In this document: in pieces, positions 1 to 8,667 of the stretch
How positions within the stretch are numbered: the first letter of the stretch is position 1
Layout of the letters: each line of letters opens with the position of its first letter
NCBI RefSeq assembly: GCF_044068515.1
Contig: NZ_JBIPKI010000003.1
Coordinates: 1-64,000 of the forward strand
Direction: 5' to 3'
DNA: 64,000 nt
Origin: Desulfurivibrio sp044068515
Lineage (GTDB): Bacteria > Desulfobacterota > Desulfobulbia > Desulfobulbales > Desulfurivibrionaceae
Program-made: the position numbers and the translations under genes
Notes under the pieces: generated by a model
Seen by the model: the letters and a program-made list of their open reading frames with translations, nothing else
Told to the model about the DNA's origin: nothing
The model's database searches: none

Positions 1-19
1 TAGTGATCAGGATAAAATC

Positions 20-331
20 ATGATTAATACTCAGAAAATTCGCATTCGCCTCAAGGGCTACGATCATAAGCTGATTGATCAGTCCACCGGCGAGATCGTT
101 GAAACCGCCAAGCGGACCGGGGCGGCGGTGGCCGGCCCAATCCCTTTGCCGACCACGATCAACAAATTCTGTGTTCTGCGGGGACCCCATGTCGATAAAA
201 AGTCCCGGGAACAATTTGAAATGAGGACTCATCGCCGCTTGCTGGACATTCTCGAGCCGACTCAGCAGACCATCGACGCTTTGATGAAGCTGGAACTTTC
301 CGCCGGGGTCGATGTTGAGATCAAGCTCTAG
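20..331 (+). CDS. rpsJ: 30S ribosomal protein S10 (uS10)
   Basis: Encodes uS10 at the usual 103 residues, with the family N-terminus MINTQKIRIRLKGYDHKLID. It sits in the 30S head and, as NusE, also works with NusB in transcription antitermination (family knowledge). It is the first complete gene of the S10 operon and lies 36 bp before rplC. The window opens just upstream, so any preceding tuf or fusA gene is not visible. Confidence 0.97.
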   Translation: MINTQKIRIRLKGYDHKLIDQSTGEIVETAKRTGAAVAGPIPLPTTINKFCVLRGPHVDKKSREQFEMRTHRRLLDILEPTQQTIDALMKLELSAGVDVEIKL

Positions 332-367
332 GCCCGTAGCGGCTTATGTTAAGTAACGACAGGTGCA

Positions 368-1003
368 ATGATGTCTAAGAAGATGGGTATGCTCGGCAGA
401 AAAATGGGAATGACCCGGATCTTTTCCGAAACCGGTACTTCCATTGCCGTTACGGTTATCGAGGCCGGTCCTTGCGTGGTTCTGCAGAAGAAAACCGCGG
501 CTAAGGAAGGCTATGACGCCATTCAAATCGGTTTTGGCCCCAAGAAGGAATCACGTCTCAACAAGGCTGAAAGCGGCCATGTCAAGACAGCCGGCAAGGG
601 TGGCTTCCATCATATCAAGGAATTCCGGGTAACCGATCCCGGGGCCTATGAAGTCGGCCAGGAAATCAACCTTACCGATCTCCTCAACGTCGGCGATATC
701 GTTGACGTTCGGGCCCGCACCAAGGGGCGCGGCTTCCAGGGAGTGGTCAAGCGTTATGGCTTCAAGGGCGGCCGGGCCACCCATGGTTCGATGTTTCATC
801 GGGCTCCGGGCTCCATCGGCTGCAGTGCCTGGCCGAGCCGGGTCATCAAGGGCAAAAAAATGCCGGGGCAGATGGGTGATCGGATGATCACCAAGAAGAA
901 CTGCACGGTGATCGATATTCGCCCCGAACAGAACGTCATCGTTCTCAAGGGCGGGGTTCCCGGTGCCAAGCAGGCCCTGGTTCAGATCTATAAAAAGTCA
1001 TGA
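368..1003 (+). CDS. rplC: 50S ribosomal protein L3 (uL3)
   Basis: 211 residues, normal for uL3, an early assembly protein near the peptidyl-transferase centre. The N-terminus MMSKKMGMLGRKMGMTRIF is typical; the second ATG could equally be the start. The GKKMPGQMG stretch corresponds to the loop whose Gln is methylated by PrmB in E. coli. Second gene of the S10 operon. Confidence 0.97.
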   Translation: MMSKKMGMLGRKMGMTRIFSETGTSIAVTVIEAGPCVVLQKKTAAKEGYDAIQIGFGPKKESRLNKAESGHVKTAGKGGFHHIKEFRVTDPGAYEVGQEINLTDLLNVGDIVDVRARTKGRGFQGVVKRYGFKGGRATHGSMFHRAPGSIGCSAWPSRVIKGKKMPGQMGDRMITKKNCTVIDIRPEQNVIVLKGGVPGAKQALVQIYKKS

Positions 1004-1074
1004 TTTTGATTGCCGGTCGCAGATTAATGCGGGTGTAGCCGGCAGTTGCTTATCCTTGTCAGGGGGTACCGATA

Positions 1075-1698
1075 ATGGCGGTAACGGAAGTATATAATAT
1101 CAAAAAGGAAAAAGTGGCTGACATCGAGCTTGATGACGCGCTTTTCAAGCTTGAGGTCAATCCTCACCTGCTGCATGATATCGTGCGGATGCAGCGCGCC
1201 AACCGGCGGGCCGGGACCGCCTGCACCAAGACCCGCAGTGACGTCAGCGCCAGCGGCAAAAAGCCCTGGAAGCAGAAGGGGACTGGTCGGGCCCGTTCCG
1301 GCAGCCGCAAATCACCCCTGTGGCGGGGCGGCGGCACTGTCTTTGGCCCTCGTCCCCGCAGCTATGCTTTCACCATGCCGCGCAAGGCGAGAAAGCTTGG
1401 CCTGCGGATGGCATTGAGCTCTCGTTTCAGCGATGATCTGGTGCTGGTTCTTGATGATTTTCGCCTGGATGAAGCCAAGACCCGTAATTTTGTCGAGGTA
1501 ATGAACAATTTTGCCATCGACAGCGCCCTGATCGTGGTGCCCGGGAGCATAGACAGCCTCGAGCGTTCATCGCGCAACGTGCCCGGTTTCAAGGTGATGC
1601 CCACAGAGGGGCTCAATGTTTACGATATTCTGCTGCACAAGCATGTTATTTTGCTGCAGCCGTGCATCGAGCAATTGCAGGAGAGGTTGCTGTCATGA
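1075..1698 (+). CDS. rplD: 50S ribosomal protein L4 (uL4)
   Basis: 207 residues. The basic tunnel-loop signature KQKGTGRARSGS is present. In E. coli this protein also represses its own S10 operon by attenuation; no matching leader can be judged here because the operon start is outside the window. Its stop overlaps the rplW start (ATGA), implying translational coupling. Confidence 0.97.
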   Translation: MAVTEVYNIKKEKVADIELDDALFKLEVNPHLLHDIVRMQRANRRAGTACTKTRSDVSASGKKPWKQKGTGRARSGSRKSPLWRGGGTVFGPRPRSYAFTMPRKARKLGLRMALSSRFSDDLVLVLDDFRLDEAKTRNFVEVMNNFAIDSALIVVPGSIDSLERSSRNVPGFKVMPTEGLNVYDILLHKHVILLQPCIEQLQERLLS

Positions 1699-1985
1699 AA
1701 AATATTTACGAAGTCCTCAAGCGTCCGCGCTTGACCGAAAAGAGCATGGGGTTGCAGGAGAGTCACAACCAGATTGTGCTCCAGGTTGATCGCCGCGCCA
1801 ACAAGAATGAAATCAAGCAGGCGGTGGAGAATATTTTCAGCGTCAAGGTCGAGAAGGTTCGGACCGCCAATCTGCCCGGCCGCAAAAAGCGCATGGGTCG
1901 TTATGTTGGCACCACCTCCGATTACAAGAAAGCCTTCGTTACCCTGAGCGCCGAGAGCAAGCTGGATTTCCTTGAAGAGCTTTAG
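1695..1985 (+). CDS. rplW: 50S ribosomal protein L23 (uL23)
   Basis: 96 residues starting MKNIYEVLKRPRLTEKS. I chose the ATG at 1695, which overlaps the rplD stop, over an upstream in-frame start that would add non-family sequence. L23 lies at the tunnel exit and docks trigger factor and SRP. The conserved basic loop NLPGRKKRMGRYVG is present. Confidence 0.96.
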   Translation: MKNIYEVLKRPRLTEKSMGLQESHNQIVLQVDRRANKNEIKQAVENIFSVKVEKVRTANLPGRKKRMGRYVGTTSDYKKAFVTLSAESKLDFLEEL

Positions 1986-2037
1986 AGGCTCGGCTTCCTG
2001 GCCCAGGCCGGCCGGAAACTAATTACTGGAGTTGCAC

Positions 2038-2859
2038 ATGGCACTGAAGACATATAAACCGACATCACCGGGACGTCGCACCCTGGTAACCGTGATCAAC
2101 GATGACCTTTCCAAGGAAAGACCGGTCAAGGGACTGGTTCGGACCCTGAACAAGGCCGGCGGCCGTAACAACTACGGTCGAATCACCGCCCGTCACCAGG
2201 GCGGGGGCCATAAGCGCAAGTACCGGGTTATCGACTTCAAGCGCGATAAGGTCAATATTCCGGCCAAGGTGGCTGGCATCGAGTACGATCCCAACCGGAC
2301 CGCCAACATCGCCCTGCTGCAGTATGTGGACGGAGAAAAGCGTTATATCCTCTCTCCCAATGGAGTGAAGGTCGGCGACATCGTCGAAGCGGGCGACCAA
2401 GTCGATATTAAGCCGGGCAACTGCATGCCCATGGGCAATATGCCTTTAGGCAGCGTTATCCATAATATCGAGATGAAAATCGGCAAGGGCGGTCAATTGG
2501 TGCGCAGCGCCGGCGTAGCGGCCCAGCTGATGGCCAAGGAAGGCGACCATGTGCTGGTCAAGCTCCCTTCCGGCGAGGTGCGGCGTTTTCACCGTTACTG
2601 CCGGGCCAGCATCGGCCAGGTCGGCAATATCGAGCATGAGAGCCAGAAACTGGGCAAGGCCGGTCGTAACCGTTGGCTGGGCCGCCGGCCCAAGGTTCGG
2701 GGCGTGGCCATGAACCCCATCGATCACCCCATGGGTGGTGGTGAAGGCAAGAGTTCGGGCGGTCGTCATCCTTGTACCCCGTGGGGCATCCCGACCAAGG
2801 GTTACAAGACCCGCCGGAACAAGAGCAGTGACAAGTACATTGTCAAGAAAAGATCCTAA
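2038..2859 (+). CDS. rplB: 50S ribosomal protein L2 (uL2)
   Basis: 274 residues from the ATG at 2038 (MALKTYKPTSPGRRTLV); a TTG two codons earlier is less likely. L2 is needed for subunit joining and peptidyl transfer. In the C-terminal motif MNPIDHPMGGGEGK the His equivalent to E. coli His229 is kept, while the following His of E. coli is Met. Cys and His occur in the final GRHPCTPWG block. Confidence 0.97.
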   Translation: MALKTYKPTSPGRRTLVTVINDDLSKERPVKGLVRTLNKAGGRNNYGRITARHQGGGHKRKYRVIDFKRDKVNIPAKVAGIEYDPNRTANIALLQYVDGEKRYILSPNGVKVGDIVEAGDQVDIKPGNCMPMGNMPLGSVIHNIEMKIGKGGQLVRSAGVAAQLMAKEGDHVLVKLPSGEVRRFHRYCRASIGQVGNIEHESQKLGKAGRNRWLGRRPKVRGVAMNPIDHPMGGGEGKSSGGRHPCTPWGIPTKGYKTRRNKSSDKYIVKKRS

Positions 2860-2876
2860 TCTAAGGGGGAGCAGAA

Positions 2877-3149
2877 GTGGCACGCTCAATTAAAAAAGGA
2901 CCGTTTATTGATGAGCACCTTTTGAATAAGGTGGTCAGGGCCCGGGAAGATGGATCCCGCAAGGTTATTCAGACCTGGTCCCGCCGTTCCGATATTATTC
3001 CGGAAATGGTCGGCCTGACCTTTGCCGTGCATAACGGTAAGAAGTTCATTCCGGTTTTCGTGACCGAAAACATGGTCGGTCATAAGCTCGGTGAATTTTC
3101 ACCGACCCGGACCTACTATGGTCACGCCGCCGATAAAAAGAAGAAGTAA
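2877..3149 (+). CDS. rpsS: 30S ribosomal protein S19 (uS19)
   Basis: 90 residues starting at a GTG codon 7 nt after a GGGGAG Shine-Dalgarno, with the N-terminus MARSIKKGPFIDEHLLNKV. S19 forms a complex with S13 in the 30S head near the A site. The conserved GHKLGEFSPTRTY motif is present. Confidence 0.97.
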   Translation: MARSIKKGPFIDEHLLNKVVRAREDGSRKVIQTWSRRSDIIPEMVGLTFAVHNGKKFIPVFVTENMVGHKLGEFSPTRTYYGHAADKKKK

Positions 3150-3178
3150 AGCATAACGAATGATATCCAAGGAGTGGA

Positions 3179-3517
3179 ATGGCGATGGAAGCTAAAGCGC
3201 TGGCCCGTAATATTCGTATTTCTCCCCAGAAGGCCCGCCTGGTAGCCGATCTGGTTCGCGGCAGCAAGGTTGAGACCGCGTTGAACACTTTGCGTTTCAT
3301 GCCCAAGAAAGGGGCCCGGATTCTGCGCAAGGTCATCGAGTCGGCGGTGGCCAACGCCAGCCAGAACGAGGCGATTGACGTGGATAACCTTTATGTCAAA
3401 ACCATCCATGTCGATGGCGGACCGACCCTGAAGCGGATCAGGCCGATGCCCATGGGTCGGGCCGGTCGGATCCTCAAGCGGAGCAGTCATATTACCGTAG
3501 TCCTTGATGAACAATAA
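3179..3517 (+). CDS. rplV: 50S ribosomal protein L22 (uL22)
   Basis: 112 residues. L22 lines the exit tunnel, and its beta-hairpin is the site of macrolide-resistance changes. The hairpin region with GPTLKRIRPMPMGRA is intact. The ATG at 3179 follows AAGGAGTGGA. It lies between rpsS and rpsC in the standard S10 order. Confidence 0.97.
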   Translation: MAMEAKALARNIRISPQKARLVADLVRGSKVETALNTLRFMPKKGARILRKVIESAVANASQNEAIDVDNLYVKTIHVDGGPTLKRIRPMPMGRAGRILKRSSHITVVLDEQ

Positions 3518-3573
3518 GCATCGACGCTGATCGTCGGTGGCAAAAAAGCCAACCTTGTAAACGGAGGAAAATT

Positions 3574-4239
3574 TTGGGCCAGAAAGTCAATCCAATCGGT
3601 TTACGGCTGAACATCGTCCGGACCTGGGATTCCATTTGGTACGCCGACCGGGATTACGCCAGGAATTTTCTTGAAGATCAGGACTTGAGAAAATACCTCA
3701 AGAAGCGTCTTTATCATGCTGGCATTTCCCGGATCCAGATAGCTCGCACCGGCGAGAAAATCAGGGTCAAGCTCCATACCGCCCGCCCCGGCATCGTTAT
3801 CGGCAAAAAGGGCTCGGAAATCGACACTCTCAAGGCTGACCTTGAGCGTCGTACCGGCCGCTCCTGCGCCCTGGATATCCAGGAAGTCCGCCGGCCCGAG
3901 GCCGACGCCCAGCTGGTGGCGGAAAACGTCGCCCAGCAGCTTGAACGCCGGGTAGCTTTTCGCCGGGCCATGAAGAAAGCGGTCAATATGGCCTTGAAGT
4001 TCGGAGCGAAAGGGATTAGGATTGCGTGTTCCGGTCGTCTCGGGGGGGCGGAAATGTCCCGGCGCGAATGGTACCGGGAAGGCCGAGTTCCTCTGCATAC
4101 CCTGCGGGCCGACATCGATTACGGCCTGGCCGAAGCGCATACCACTTACGGGGTGATCGGAGTCAAGGTTTGGATTTTCAAGGGAGAGGTTCTCAGCAAC
4201 GAGGACCAGCGCGGGCTCGAGGATCAGGCCCAGGCTTGA
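3574..4239 (+). CDS. rpsC: 30S ribosomal protein S3 (uS3)
   Basis: 221 residues with a TTG start after a strong ACGGAGGAAAA Shine-Dalgarno; the N-terminus is MGQKVNPIGLRLNIVRTWDS. The KH domain carries the RPGIVIGKKGSEID motif. S3 is part of the mRNA entry helicase. Confidence 0.97.
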   Translation: MGQKVNPIGLRLNIVRTWDSIWYADRDYARNFLEDQDLRKYLKKRLYHAGISRIQIARTGEKIRVKLHTARPGIVIGKKGSEIDTLKADLERRTGRSCALDIQEVRRPEADAQLVAENVAQQLERRVAFRRAMKKAVNMALKFGAKGIRIACSGRLGGAEMSRREWYREGRVPLHTLRADIDYGLAEAHTTYGVIGVKVWIFKGEVLSNEDQRGLEDQAQA

Positions 4240-4320
4240 GCTTCCCCCATCGTGCTGCGGCGAGTTATCAGTGCTCCGGTCGCAGCATTATTTTACTGCT
4301 AACGACGGTAGGTTTAGACC

Positions 4321-4737
4321 ATGCTTAGTCCGAAAAAAGTCAAACATAGAAAAGTTTTCAAAGGCCGGATGACCGGAGCGGCCCAGCGCGGCTCCTCCAT
4401 CGCCTATGGCGAATTCGCCCTGAAAGCTGTGGGTTGTGGCTGGATGACCGCCCAGCAGATTGAGGCCGCCCGTATTGCCATCAACCGCAAAGTAAAACGG
4501 GGCGGCAAGATGTGGATCCGGATTTTTCCCGATAAACCTTTTACCAAAAAGCCGGCGGAAACTCGGATGGGTAAAGGTAAGGGCAGCCCCGAGGGTTGGG
4601 TGGCGGTGATCAAGCCGGGCCGGATTCTTTATGAGCTGGCGGGAGTTGAAGGTGAGCTGGCCCGGGAGGCTCTGCGGCTGGCGGCCAACAAGCTTCCCTT
4701 CCCCACTAAGATTATCGAGTTGGATACAACGTTATGA
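4321..4737 (+). CDS. rplP: 50S ribosomal protein L16 (uL16)
   Basis: 138 residues with the N-terminus MLSPKKVKHRKVFKGRMTG, normal for uL16, which orders the A-site and helps position tRNA. The gene overlaps rpmC by 4 nt (ATGA). Confidence 0.97.
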   Translation: MLSPKKVKHRKVFKGRMTGAAQRGSSIAYGEFALKAVGCGWMTAQQIEAARIAINRKVKRGGKMWIRIFPDKPFTKKPAETRMGKGKGSPEGWVAVIKPGRILYELAGVEGELAREALRLAANKLPFPTKIIELDTTL

Positions 4738-4925
4738 AAATCAAAGATATCCGCGACTTGAGCCGCGAGGAACAGCTGAACAAGGTCCGCGAACTTTCGG
4801 AAGAGCTTTGCCGGCTGAAGTTCAATCATGGCATCCGCCCCCTTGAGAACACGGCCAAGATCCGTCAGACCCGTCAAACCATCAGCCGGATTAAAACCAT
4901 TCTCCGGGAAGAAAACGCGGCCTAA
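4734..4925 (+). CDS. rpmC: 50S ribosomal protein L29 (uL29)
   Basis: 63 residues, a two-helix protein at the tunnel exit. The start MKIKDIRDLSREEQLNKV overlaps the rplP stop. The LRFNHG-type motif appears as LKFNHGI. Last gene before rpsQ in the usual order. Confidence 0.96.
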   Translation: MKIKDIRDLSREEQLNKVRELSEELCRLKFNHGIRPLENTAKIRQTRQTISRIKTILREENAA

Positions 4926-4973
4926 CGGTGTCGGGAAAACTCTGCTAACAAAATTTTTACCGGGATTGGATAA

Positions 4974-5234
4974 ATGAGCGCAGGACAAGGAACCAGAAAA
5001 ACCCAGGTCGGCGTGGTGGTGAGCAACAAAATGGATAAAAGCATCGTTATCCAGACCACCAGCTTCGCACCCCATAAGCTTTACGGCAAGTACATCCGGA
5101 GCCACGCCAAGTATATGGCCCATGATCCGGAAAACAGTTGCAATATCGGCGACCGGGTGCTTATCGAGGAATGCAGACCCTTAAGCAGTAAAAAGCGCTG
5201 GCGCTTGCGGGCCATTCTGGAAAAGGCAGTATGA
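4974..5234 (+). CDS. rpsQ: 30S ribosomal protein S17 (uS17)
   Basis: 86 residues, an OB-fold primary 16S-binding protein. It contains KTQVGVVVSNKMDKSIVI and the conserved IGDRVLIEECRPLS stretch. It closes the S10 part; an 86-bp spacer with an inverted repeat separates it from rplN. Confidence 0.97.
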   Translation: MSAGQGTRKTQVGVVVSNKMDKSIVIQTTSFAPHKLYGKYIRSHAKYMAHDPENSCNIGDRVLIEECRPLSSKKRWRLRAILEKAV

Positions 5235-5320
5235 TCGGGTTGTGGGCCAGTGGCGAATTAACCAATCCCTGGCGGCAGAGGGGATTGGATCGAATGACTG
5301 CCGGATAAGCAGGTGAAATC

Positions 5321-5689
5321 ATGATTCAAACGCAGACGATATTAAATGTGGCCGACAACTCAGGGGCCAAAAAAGTGATGTGCATCAAGGTCCTGGGGGG
5401 AACTGGCCGCCGCTATGCCAGCATCGGCGACGTGGTGGTGGTTTCGGTCAAGGAAGCGATTCCCAATGCCAAAGTGAAAAAGGGCGATGTGGTTAAGGCC
5501 GTGGTGGTCAGGACCAAGAAGGAGATTCGTCGGCTTGAGGATACCACCGTTCGGTTCGATGAAAATTCAGCCGTCCTGGTTAATAATGCCGGCGATCCCA
5601 TCGGGACCCGGATTTTCGGACCCGTGGCCCGCGAGCTGCGTCCCAAGGGATTCATGAAGATCGTTTCCCTGGCCCCCGAAGTTCTTTAG
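5321..5689 (+). CDS. rplN: 50S ribosomal protein L14 (uL14)
   Basis: 122 residues starting MIQTQTILNVADNSGAKKVM, exactly family-like. L14 forms an intersubunit bridge and is the binding site of RsfS. First gene of the spc-type segment. Confidence 0.97.
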   Translation: MIQTQTILNVADNSGAKKVMCIKVLGGTGRRYASIGDVVVVSVKEAIPNAKVKKGDVVKAVVVRTKKEIRRLEDTTVRFDENSAVLVNNAGDPIGTRIFGPVARELRPKGFMKIVSLAPEVL

Positions 5690-5709
5690 CCCCTTTAAGG
5701 ATTAAGACA

Positions 5710-6045
5710 ATGCAGAATGCCAAGACACATATCAAGGTTAACGACCGGGTTGAAGTGATCGCCGGCGGCGACAAGGGCCGGGTCGGCAAGGTTATCCGGA
5801 TCGACCGGAACCGTGGCCGGGCAGTGGTGGAAAAGATCAATATGATCAAACGCCACACCAAGCCCAACGCCCTTAATCAACAGGGCGGGATCATCGACAA
5901 GGAAGCCCCGGTGGCGATTTCCAACCTGATGCTGATCTGTCCCAAATGCGCCAAGACTTCGCGGGTAGCACGCAAGGCCCTCGAAGACGGCACCCGGGTC
6001 AGGATCTGCAAAAAGTGCGGTGAGTCCGTGGAAGGCAAGGCCTGA
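5710..6045 (+). CDS. rplX: 50S ribosomal protein L24 (uL24), Cys-rich form
   Basis: 111 residues with a KOW motif (VIAGGDKGRVGKV), an initiator of 50S assembly. The C-terminal half has two Cys pairs, CPKC and CKKC, so this copy could bind zinc as some bacterial L24 proteins do. It lies 20 bp after rplN. Confidence 0.96.
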   Translation: MQNAKTHIKVNDRVEVIAGGDKGRVGKVIRIDRNRGRAVVEKINMIKRHTKPNALNQQGGIIDKEAPVAISNLMLICPKCAKTSRVARKALEDGTRVRICKKCGESVEGKA

Positions 6046-6108
6046 TCCCGTTCTTGAAAATGCAGCTGAATATTGGCAAGGAAGATTACGCGCTGGAGGC
6101 GTTTGAGC

Positions 6109-6648
6109 ATGGCAGGAATGAAGCAGTTATATCTCGATGAGGGTGTGCCTCAACTCATGAAGGAGTTCGGGTATCGCAATATCATGGAGGTGCCCAAGCT
6201 GGAAAAGATCACCCTGAATATGGGGCTTGGTGAAGCGGTCCAGAATCCCAAGATCGTTGAGAGCGCCAGCCAGGAGCTGACCCTGATCGGGGGCCAGAAA
6301 GCGGTGGTGACCAGGGCCAAGAAGTCCATCGCCACCTTCAAGCTGCGGGAGGGCATGCCCATCGGCTGCCGGGTTACTCTGCGCGGTGACCGGATGTATG
6401 ATTTCATGGCCAAACTGATCAATATCGCCTTGCCCCGGGTGCGCGACTTCCGCGGGGTTTCGCCCAAGGCCTTCGACGGCCGCGGCAATTTTGCCCTGGG
6501 CATCAAGGAACACATCATTTTCCCCGAAATTGACTACGATAAAATCGATAAGATTAAAGGTTTGAACATTGCCATTACGACCACGGCCAAGAGTGACGAG
6601 GAAGGCCGTTTTCTGCTGCGGGCAATGGGCATGCCCTTTAGAAAATAA
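6109..6648 (+). CDS. rplE: 50S ribosomal protein L5 (uL5)
   Basis: 179 residues from the ATG at 6109 (MAGMKQLYLDEGVPQLMKEF), the usual length. A longer open frame exists upstream but adds non-family sequence. L5 binds 5S rRNA and contacts the P-site tRNA. The conserved NPKIVESASQELTLI-type region is present. Confidence 0.96.
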   Translation: MAGMKQLYLDEGVPQLMKEFGYRNIMEVPKLEKITLNMGLGEAVQNPKIVESASQELTLIGGQKAVVTRAKKSIATFKLREGMPIGCRVTLRGDRMYDFMAKLINIALPRVRDFRGVSPKAFDGRGNFALGIKEHIIFPEIDYDKIDKIKGLNIAITTTAKSDEEGRFLLRAMGMPFRK

Positions 6649-6669
6649 AGCAAGGGCGGGAGGCTCGAG

Positions 6670-6855
6670 TTGGCTAAGAAATCGATGATTGCAAAGTGTA
6701 ACCGGAAGCCGAAGTTCAAGGTTCGTGATTATAATCGCTGCGGCCTTTGCGGCCGGCCTCGGGCCTATTACCGCAAGTTTGGCGTATGTCGAATCTGCCT
6801 GCGTTCCCTGGCCTCCAAGGGTGAAATTGCCGGGGTGACCAAGTCAAGCTGGTAA
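6670..6855 (+). CDS. rpsN: 30S ribosomal protein S14, zinc-binding type Z
   Basis: 61 residues with a TTG start after GGGCGGGAGG. This is the short zinc-containing S14: Cys pairs at residues 24/27 and 40/43 (CGLC and CRIC) form the ribbon. A zinc-independent copy, if the organism has one, is not in this window. Confidence 0.97.
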   Translation: MAKKSMIAKCNRKPKFKVRDYNRCGLCGRPRAYYRKFGVCRICLRSLASKGEIAGVTKSSW

Positions 6856-6987
6856 ATCGGCTTTTGTCCGCCCGCCTTAAGCGGCGGCGCTTGCAGCAAA
6901 CCGACAGGATGCCGGACGTGCTCAGTCGGTGGAGCGGCTTTTTTGCGGAGCCGACAAATATCAATAAGGGTACAGGAGTCTGAAGCA

Positions 6988-7386
6988 ATGGCGATGAGTG
7001 ATCCCCTGGCCGACATGCTGACCAGGATACGTAATGCCGGCATGGTGGGCCATGAAAGCGTAATGGTGCCGCTTTCCAAGATCAAGCAAGGGATGGCCGA
7101 GATTCTTAAGCAGGAAGGCTTTATCGGCGCATACGAGATCGTTGAGGACAACAAGCAGGGCATGATCAGGATAACCCTGCGTTATGACGAGAACAATGCG
7201 CGGGTTATCAGCGGCATCCGGCGTAAGAGCAAGCCCGGGCGGCGGCTTTATGTCAAGCATGATCAGATTCCCAAGGTGATGAGCGGGCTCGGCGTGGCCA
7301 TCCTGTCCACCTCCAAGGGGGTTATGACCGACAAGCAGGCCCGGAGTCAGCAAGTCGGTGGCGAGATCCTCTGCGAAGTTTGGTGA
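6988..7386 (+). CDS. rpsH: 30S ribosomal protein S8 (uS8)
   Basis: 132 residues from the ATG at 6988 (MAMSDPLADMLTRIRNAGMV), chosen because the upstream extension is not S8-like and an AGGAG precedes it. S8 is a primary 16S-binding protein and in E. coli the translational repressor of the spc operon. It is followed by a 174-bp spacer with a terminator-like hairpin. Confidence 0.97.
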   Translation: MAMSDPLADMLTRIRNAGMVGHESVMVPLSKIKQGMAEILKQEGFIGAYEIVEDNKQGMIRITLRYDENNARVISGIRRKSKPGRRLYVKHDQIPKVMSGLGVAILSTSKGVMTDKQARSQQVGGEILCEVW

Positions 7387-7501
7387 TGGTCTTCAATTTT
7401 CAGCAACGCCATTGTGCCTGAGTCAGCGGCTGGCTTTGCATACTGGAGAGGCGGCTGGTTCGGTCTCGGGCAATGACGGCCCAGTTGATCTGGTGCTTGT
7501 T

Positions 7502-7542
7502 AAAAACAGGATGGCTGAAGGTGATCGATCATCCTGTTTTTT
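7502..7542 (+). terminator. Terminator-like hairpin inside the spc operon
   Basis: A 12-bp perfect stem (7502-7513 with 7530-7541), a 16-nt loop and a run of T residues lie between rpsH and rplF, 18 nt before the rplF start. The shape is that of an intrinsic terminator. Because essential rplF follows at once, it may act as an attenuator or processing site rather than a full stop. Confidence 0.6.
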
Positions 7543-7560
7543 CTGATAAGGAGCGACAAA

Positions 7561-8097
7561 ATGTCCAGAATTGGTAAGCAGCCCATTGATGTGCCCGGCC
7601 AGGTCAAGGTCGATATCAAGGGCAGCAAGGTAACGGTTAGTGGCCCCAAAGGCAAGCTGGACCGGGAGGTACGCCCGGAGATTGCCTTGGAGCAGAAGGA
7701 TGGTCAGATCCTGGTCAAGGCCAAGGACGACAGTCAGCGCACTCGGGCTTTTACCGGCCTCACCCGCACCCTGATCAACAACATGGTGATCGGGGTGGAA
7801 AAGGGATTCCAGAAAAAACTTCTGGTTGAAGGGGTTGGTTACCGGGTTGAAGCCAAGGGCGATACCCTGAACCTAAGTGTCGGCTATTCCAATGTGGTGG
7901 CTTTCCCTTTGCCCGCCGGGGTCAGCGCCGGGGTTGAAAAGAACGCCGTCACCCTCGAATCCATCGATAAGGAGCTCCTTGGCCAGACGGCGGCCATGAT
8001 CCGGGCGGTGCGTAAGCCCGAACCCTATAAGGGCAAGGGTATTCGCTACGAAAACGAATACATTGCGCGCAAGGCCGGGAAGACCAAGTCCAAGTAA
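7561..8097 (+). CDS. rplF: 50S ribosomal protein L6 (uL6)
   Basis: 178 residues starting MSRIGKQPIDVPGQVKVDI after AAGGAGCGAC. It has two repeated alpha/beta domains and the conserved C-terminal KPEPYKGKGIRYENE motif. L6 sits near the GTPase-associated region. Confidence 0.97.
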   Translation: MSRIGKQPIDVPGQVKVDIKGSKVTVSGPKGKLDREVRPEIALEQKDGQILVKAKDDSQRTRAFTGLTRTLINNMVIGVEKGFQKKLLVEGVGYRVEAKGDTLNLSVGYSNVVAFPLPAGVSAGVEKNAVTLESIDKELLGQTAAMIRAVRKPEPYKGKGIRYENEYIARKAGKTKSK

Positions 8098-8172
8098 TGC
8101 CGACAAACATCCCGTTGCTTCGGGGTTGAGCCGGTTCGTGATTAACAGGTTGTTGGTTATAAGGCGAAGAAA

Positions 8173-8538
8173 ATGGCGAAGAATATCAGCAGGGCGAGCG
8201 CCCGCGACAAGCGTATCAAGCGGATCAGAAAAAAGATATCCGGGACCACCGAACGTCCGCGTCTGCGGGTTTTCAAGAGTGCCCGCCACATTTACGGCCA
8301 ACTGATCGATGATGCCAGCGGTCATACCATCGTAGCCACGTCCACCTGCGGCAAGGGTTTCAATACCGGTGAGGGTCAGGACAAAACCGCCCGGGCCAAA
8401 GCGGTTGGCCTGCGCCTGGCCGAACTGGCCAAGGCCAAAGGGGTGGAACAGGTGGTTTTCGATCGCGGCGGCTATATCTATCATGGCCGGGTCAAGGCCC
8501 TGTCCGAGGGCGCCCGCGAGGGTGGCTTGAATTTTTAG
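8173..8538 (+). CDS. rplR: 50S ribosomal protein L18 (uL18)
   Basis: 121 residues; 5S rRNA-binding protein. It contains RPRLRVFKSARHIYGQLIDD and ends with the usual EGAREGGLNF. It lies between rplF and rpsE in the standard order. Confidence 0.97.
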   Translation: MAKNISRASARDKRIKRIRKKISGTTERPRLRVFKSARHIYGQLIDDASGHTIVATSTCGKGFNTGEGQDKTARAKAVGLRLAELAKAKGVEQVVFDRGGYIYHGRVKALSEGAREGGLNF

Positions 8539-8605
8539 CAACCTTGCGGAATGCCTTGAACTCAGGGCCGGTAATGGCCCGACAACAAGTTACGGAGCGT
8601 ACCCC

Positions 8606-8643
8606 GTCGTCGTCGCTGCTATAGCCGACGGCGACAATTTTTA
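8606..8643 (+). terminator. Second terminator-like hairpin, rplR-rpsE spacer
   Basis: A 9-bp stem (8606-8614 with 8627-8635, one G-T pair) with a 12-nt loop is followed by AATTTTT. It lies 25 nt upstream of the rpsE start. It is weaker than the rpsH-rplF hairpin and could be an attenuator or chance. Confidence 0.4.
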
Positions 8644-8667
8644 ATCCATCATGCTTGGGGGTGTACC

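Noticed and set aside
5260..5295. 8-bp inverted repeat between rpsQ and rplN as a terminator
   Set aside because: No T run follows the hairpin and the genes on both sides belong to one operon.
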